This document shows, piece by piece, positions 59,046 through 64,000 of a stretch of DNA of 64,000 nucleotides. The stretch comes from Garcia nutans. Its lineage: Eukaryota > Streptophyta > Magnoliopsida > Malpighiales > Euphorbiaceae. Position 1 is the stretch's first letter. Each line of letters starts with the position of its first letter. Location: NCBI GenBank assembly GCA_947685225.1, contig CANTUV010000035.1:379501-443500 (forward strand), in the 5' to 3' direction. Both the position numbers and the translations under genes were made by a program. Below the pieces are notes generated by a model. It was not told the DNA's origin, did not search any database, and worked only from the letters and a program-made list of their open reading frames with translations.

Positions 59046-61257
59046 ATGAAAAATGACAGTGACCTTTTACTCTCAGATCGATCTTTCAAGCCTAGAAAGC
59101 CAAAATCTAGTGGAGTAAGCTCTAGATTTCTTTCTCCTACCTTAAATTCAAAAGATAACAATGGAGACCCATCTCCAACTCCAAGTCAAGCTTCCTCACC
59201 ACTTGTTAATGGAATCCCATCCACTGATACCAGGAAGCACCGGAATGTTGAAGACTCTGGAATCATTCGTGGCCTTTGGCCTTCATCATCCCCTTCAAAT
59301 TCATCATCAAAAAACAGAAAACTAAGCACTCTTGCTGATCATCTTGGAAATGAAACACTCAAAGATTTCCTTGAAAGGAAAAAAGATGAGAACTTTGCCA
59401 ATAATAGTAGTAGAATTAGTGTGGCTTCACTTAATAGGCAAAGAAGTTGTTCTGAGAATAGTAGATTTGAAAATGGGAAAGAGAGAAAGTATGAAAGAAA
59501 ATCACAGACCACTTGGAGGGTCTATGAGATATACTGGGAAAAAATTTTACTTTCCAGGAAAATCTTCTTCTTCTTCTTCTTCATCGTCTTCGAGTAATAT
59601 GTTGTCTAATAATGCTGATTTAATGCCAGGAAGACTATCAGTTGATGAATATACTCTGTATAGAAACTCTAAAAATGTTGGTTTATCTCACCGAAAGTCA
59701 AGTTCTTTTATTGATAATGTTGATTCAGAATCTGAGTGCAGTGAAAATCCTTCTGCCACAGATTGTGCTTCTCCAGCTGCAGGGAAAAATTCAAGAAAAT
59801 CTGTTATAGAGGTTTCTTCAAAATATTTACAGGATATTCCCACAAGATTTAGAAGAGGCACATCAGAGTCTAATATTCAACATCCTTTATCACTTGATGC
59901 TTCTCCGAAAATGAAGAAATTTACAATAAAAAATGCAATCAAAAGGGCTAATTCTCTTACTGGTTATGGGAGTGACACTTCGCAATGGGCCTTGTCCCCA
60001 GGGCGATCAGGATCACCACCAATGTCTGTAGAAAGCAAGGAAAGGCTGATGTCCTTTTCGAGTTTGAAACCACCATCAAGTCCTTCGAGGTCTAAAGGTG
60101 TGGAGAAATTGCTGAATTTGGGGTTGGATTTGTTAAAGGCTAAGAAATCTTTTTCATCTAGTTCATCGGTGGTGGGATCTGGGAATGCAGAAAACATTCA
60201 TCAACTGAGACTGCTGCATAATCGGCTGGTACAGTGGCAATATGCAAATGCTAGAGCCAACGCTGTGAATCTGAGCATAACTAAACAAGTCGAGGTACAT
60301 GTGTGCGATTAACTTTTTCTAATTAAGATATGCTGGTTCATTAACTTTCTCCGATGTTTTTTTGCAGAACAATCTATTATATGCATGGGATAGACTTGTG
60401 AATTTTCTACGCTCTGTGCTGCTTAAGAACTTACAGCTTCAGAAGGAAAAGCTTGAGATGAAGCTGGACTTTATGCTCAATTCTCAAGTCAGTAACGAAT
60501 TATATTGAACATTACTGACAAATCCTTGATCTGGAAATATTAGCTCTACTGTAATATCATTATATGACAGCAACCTGTGCAGATTAAACAACTGGAAGCT
60601 TGGGGAGATATGGAAAGTCAGCACTTATCTGCAGTTTTGAATACAAAAGAGTGCCTGCACTCTGTTGTTTGTAGAATACCGCTTGTTGAAGATGCAAAGG
60701 TAAGCACAAAAAAAAACAAAAGAAATCAAAAGGGGAATAAAATGAAAAGCTGCTAGACTATCTTTTGGACTATGCATCAAGTAATTTTACTAACAGAAGT
60801 AACCTTCTAGGTGGATCCACAATTGACTTCAATTGCACTTCGACACGCATCAGATCTCACAGCTTCTATCAAGGCAGCAGTAAATACCTTTTCGCCTTTG
60901 GTAAGAAGCAGTGCTCGAAGTAAATAACTGCCACAATTTGATACCTTAGTTCCTTAACTAACCTAAACTTGAAACTGTTTCATGCTCAGGCTGAGAATAG
61001 TGCTGCATTACTTTCACAACTAGCAGAAGTGGTTTCACAAGAAAAGTTACTATTAGAGGAGTGCCTAGAACTTTTACAGACAATATCTATGTTAGAGGTA
61101 AAAATTTCAGACTCTTTTGTTTATACACAATCTAAAATAACCACATTAGGAAACTTAGAAACCAGCATTTTACTTGTAATTGTTTGGACAGATCCAAGAG
61201 AGGAGTTTGAAGTGCTATATAATCCAGTTAAATTCATGGTGGCAGCAGCAGCAGTAA
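59046..61257 (+). CDS. QWRF-motif (augmin HAUS8-like) protein, apparent frameshift in exon 1
   Basis: Exons 59046-60294, 60368-60487, 60571-60699, 60811-60900, 60990-61097 and 61192-61257, all GT-AG. The N-terminal half is Ser-rich, basic and disordered (SSGVSSRFLSPTL; KDFLERKKDE). The conserved C-terminal half has NRLVQWQYANARANAV, the place of the QWRF motif (here QWQY), then helices NNLLYAWDRLVNFLRSVLL and ALRHASDLTASIKAAV, ending ERSLKCYIIQLNSWWQQQQ. Relatives bind microtubules, and one (EDE1) is an augmin subunit. Exon 1 has 1249 nt, one too many: homology passes from one frame to the next near 59484-59492 (NGKERK then ENHRPLGGSMRYTGK). This is either a real frameshift or a sequencing error. 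Everything else is intact (about 586 aa). Confidence 0.8.
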
Positions 61258-61997
61258 GAAGTCCCTTTATAAGTAGGCATTCTTAGCTGTTGGCAGGTTT
61301 AACTTATTAAAGGGAGAGTTATGATCAATAAATAGGACATGATATGAGATTGCGCTTATGTTTTTTAATAAATTAGGTAAATTTACAGTTGTTAGCTTAT
61401 GTTCCTTTTGCCCTGACATAAGTTGCAGCCATTTTTCACTCACTATTTGTTTTACTTATAGTTGAGAACTAGCTAATTCAAATCCTCATATCATCAATGC
61501 CTGCAGTTGAGTTCTTCACAACAGGAAAGAATTTACTTTAATAGAAGCAAGGGAAACTGTGGATCCATAATATCAACTACAGTAGCCGCTGCTTCATTTT
61601 CATATTCAAAAAAAGAAAGAAAATCACAAACAGGCATAAAATATACTTGCAAGACCGAAGTCTAAATACATCAATAGACAATAAACTATGTTGTTTAGGA
61701 CAACAAAGTAGACTCAGCCTGACCCAAGTCTAAAAACATCCATAGGCAGCAAACTATGATGTTTAGGACAACAAAATAGACCTTGCCATCTAGAAAGAAA
61801 AATGTATCTGCATAATCCTTCCACGGTTATGAACCTTAAATTTGATCCGAGTGAACCAAATGTTAGTTTCATGCCTGAACGCAAAGACGTAGAATAAAAG
61901 TAATTAATTTGTGGAAAGAACATATAGGAATTATGAGATTGTAGTCTACACTGAACTACATACCTGGAACAAAGTGAATTACATTTAGGCCATCTAA
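61258..61997. other. Spacer between QWRF gene and LRR pseudogene
   Basis: No gene recognised. A pair of similar stretches ('aagtctaaatacatcaatag' near 61659 and 'aagtctaaaaacatccatag' near 61728) shows a local duplication of about 70 bases. Confidence 0.5.
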
Positions 61998-63151
61998 TCA
62001 CGGTTTATAGAGGCCTTTCCACTGAACTTTTTGGTGCTCTACTAGAATATTTGGAATGTGAGCAATCTTACGCCAATCTTCACCCATGTTGTCTTTGCAT
62101 TTTGCTTGCAGTCTAGGACATTCATAGATGAGTAAATGTTGTAATGTAGTGAGGTTGCTCATCCACTCAGGTAAGTAAAGACATAAAATAAGGACAAGTT
62201 CTGATTTGAAGATCATGCAGAGCTGGAAGATGTTGCAGCCCCTTTGGAAGAGAGGTTAACAATCGAATGTTAGTAAATTTAACAGAATGAAGACTTCTCA
62301 GCCCTTGCCATGACATTCCATCATCATCGAACTGACTTGTTATTTCTCGGCAATGCCAAACCTCTAGATCTTCAAGATGAGTGAGCATTTGTATCGACTT
62401 TCCTTGCATAAATTCTAGATCTTCTACTTCCCAAATTCTTAGAATTTTCAAATGGGAAAATGAAGAAGAAGAGCTGGATGGTGCTATTGCAATTGTCAAC
62501 TTCAAAACATGCTCCAAAGACTTCATGTTGACCCTTGCCACTGAGAATTCTTCCAGTGATGGAAGAGCTGGCATTGAAGTCAGGTTGGGCAATAATTGAA
62601 GTCCATATAAGAAACACAATAAAAGCATGGCAGTTCTGCTGTTGATGAAGCTTCCATATCTAGCTGGCTGCAGCTCTTCCATCCCGTTAGATTCGGGCAG
62701 TTTGAGAGCCTGAGTTTCTTTAGGGAAGGGAAGAACACATCACCACAATTTAGGCTAGCATCTATATACTCCAGAGCAGTTAATCCACAAATTTCCAGAC
62801 ATTCAAGATAAGGGAATTGATCGAATGCTGGAAGATAATGGATATTTTCACAATTTGTAAAAGTCAGAGTTAACAAATTTGAGAGGGAAAAAAGCCAGCT
62901 TGGATACTTCACTCCTCTATAGGCAGACAAGTATAGCCCTTTCAGATTATGATGTGGCTGCAGTGCTTCCAGTAGCATTTCATCATTTTCAATCTCATTT
63001 TCAAAATTATCTTTATCATACACTTCATAATATGACTTCCACTCTAATTTCAAGCACTGAAGGTGTTGTTTTTCTTTCAAACTGACTGCCTTAAATTCAA
63101 ATAAAGAATTCCTCACTGCATATCTCAAATTTACAATTTCAAGCTTTTCTC
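61998..63151 (-). pseudogene. NBS-LRR (RGA-like) resistance gene, LRR end only, broken
   Basis: Reads as the C-terminal leucine-rich repeats of a CC-NBS-LRR protein: EKLEIVNLRYAVRNS, LKLEWKSYYE, NLKGLYLSAYRGVKYPSWL, LTSMPALPSLEEF, LLTSLPKGLQHLPALHDLQI, LPEWMSNLTTLQHLLIYECP and the usual tail near the stop. Two breaks: one base is missing near 62584-62588 (TGCCCAAC for TGCCCCAAC), and a 4-base tandem duplication lies at 62171-62178 (GTAAGTAA on the plus strand) that brings in a stop. The 5' part is cut at 63151 by an LTR. Intact relatives act as intracellular immune receptors. The NB-ARC part would lie beyond the window, if it survives. Confidence 0.9.
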
Positions 63152-64000
63152 TGTAACACCCCTATACCCCGTATACGCACACTACATTCCACCATATATG
63201 TAATATACGTATACTGAATATAGGAGTGCTACGGTTTACTAAACAAACCACTACTTTCTTTTTAACAATAATATGAGAAAACTTGAAAACATTCAAATCA
63301 TATTATGAAGTACAATATATAAAACATTTATGTGATACGCAGCGGAAAATATAATGATATTTACAAATATATATATATATATATATCAAAATTCATGTTT
63401 TACAAAACATAAATTTATACATGTTTGGCAGTTCATCTCTAATCTTTAAGCCCACAATCAACACTTCAAAATCTAGACTCAACTCGGTCTAGCTGAACTC
63501 TCTGGTCCTACCCTGTCACCTGCGCGATGAACCACAATTGCGCTAAGCCAACGGCTTAGTGGTACAAACCACAATAACAATATGTTTCAATGCAATGCCA
63601 ATATCATATGTTCAAACATTATAAATAATACATAGGAATATCACATTTCATATCATTACCTTTCATTTTATCATTCAATTGTTTCACCATTCATGAATCA
63701 CATTTAAACAAAGACAAGCATGGGCCCAAAGACTCTAATATGTTATTCAAAGTTCAGAGTTACTACTTTGGTCCATAATCACAATCATCAATACATTTAT
63801 CCATGGATAATCAACTAGATTTGAGCTTACGACCCAGTCTTTTCACCCCAAAAACATCACATTTCACATTTTTCAGCTGGAATCGGCTTACGACCCGGTC
63901 TTTTCACCTATCCAGCAATTCATAGGCATGCCGCCAAACCCAGAACTCTGAAAATTGAATATCATATTAAGCACACAATTATTTCATTTATCTCTTTATC
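63152..64000 (+). mobile_element. Start of a Ty3-gypsy-type LTR, runs off the window
   Basis: Starts TGTAACACCCCTATACCCCG directly at the break of the LRR gene, a typical beginning of long plant gypsy (Tekay/Del-like) LTRs. The same general style as the 41325 LTR (accc block, a 'gcgctaagccaacggcttagtggtac' region near 63541) suggests a related family. No coding region in the visible 849 bases. Either a full element or another solo LTR. Confidence 0.65.
63821..63908 (+). repeat. Two copies of a 23-bp motif inside the LTR
   Basis: GCTTACGACCCAGTCTTTTC (63825) and GCTTACGACCCGGTCTTTTC (63886), each followed by acc and spaced about 61 bases apart, suggest a tandem unit of about 60 bp. Confidence 0.8.

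Noticed and set aside
1..64000. CRISPR arrays, operons, tRNA or rRNA genes
   Set aside because: The window is plant nuclear DNA; no repeat-spacer array, no rRNA and no convincing tRNA cloverleaf were seen.

Overview
This window is nuclear DNA from a flowering plant, almost certainly a eudicot. The evidence is GT-AG introns, AT-rich intergenic DNA, Ty1-copia and Ty3-gypsy LTRs, and plant-only families (THF1, GAUT10, QWRF/augmin, NBS-LRR, DUF3774 wound-responsive proteins). Gene content and style suggest Malpighiales, perhaps Euphorbiaceae, but that placement is a guess.

Layout. 0-3.1 kb: a complete five-exon THF1 gene (minus). 5.7-7.4 kb: a small decayed copia relic with only gag and two LTRs. 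7.9-29.9 kb: a cluster of tiny wound-responsive (DUF3774) genes, five apparently intact and two broken. Inside the cluster lie a RING-H2 E3 ligase gene cut in two by a 4.6-kb copia element (14.2-18.8 kb, TSD AGGAT) and an intact seven-exon VAP/MSP-domain gene (22.2-25.3 kb). 32.6-34.0 kb: an intronless 450-aa plant protein with mitosis-type (MSA) promoter motifs.

34.7-46.5 kb: two tandem copies of an NDB-type external alternative NAD(P)H dehydrogenase, both pseudogenes. The upstream copy is also split by a 3.3-kb solo gypsy-type LTR (TSD AATGT). 47.2-48.9 kb: a probable snoRNA host locus (minus) with a U38-like box C/D snoRNA, two related hairpin RNAs, and a TATA/telo-box/site II promoter. 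49.8-51.7 kb: a plastid membrane protein resembling EMB1923. 52.8-57.4 kb: GAUT10 (pectin synthesis). 59.0-61.3 kb: a QWRF-family gene carrying one apparent frameshift. 62.0-63.15 kb: the LRR end of a decayed NBS-LRR gene, cut by another gypsy-type LTR that runs off the window.

The genes do not form one pathway. The coherent themes are local expansion and decay of DUF3774 peptides, death of two alternative dehydrogenase copies, and retroelement insertion into coding exons (three genes hit). Exon borders were placed by reading splice sites and checking reading phase by hand; no database search was run.
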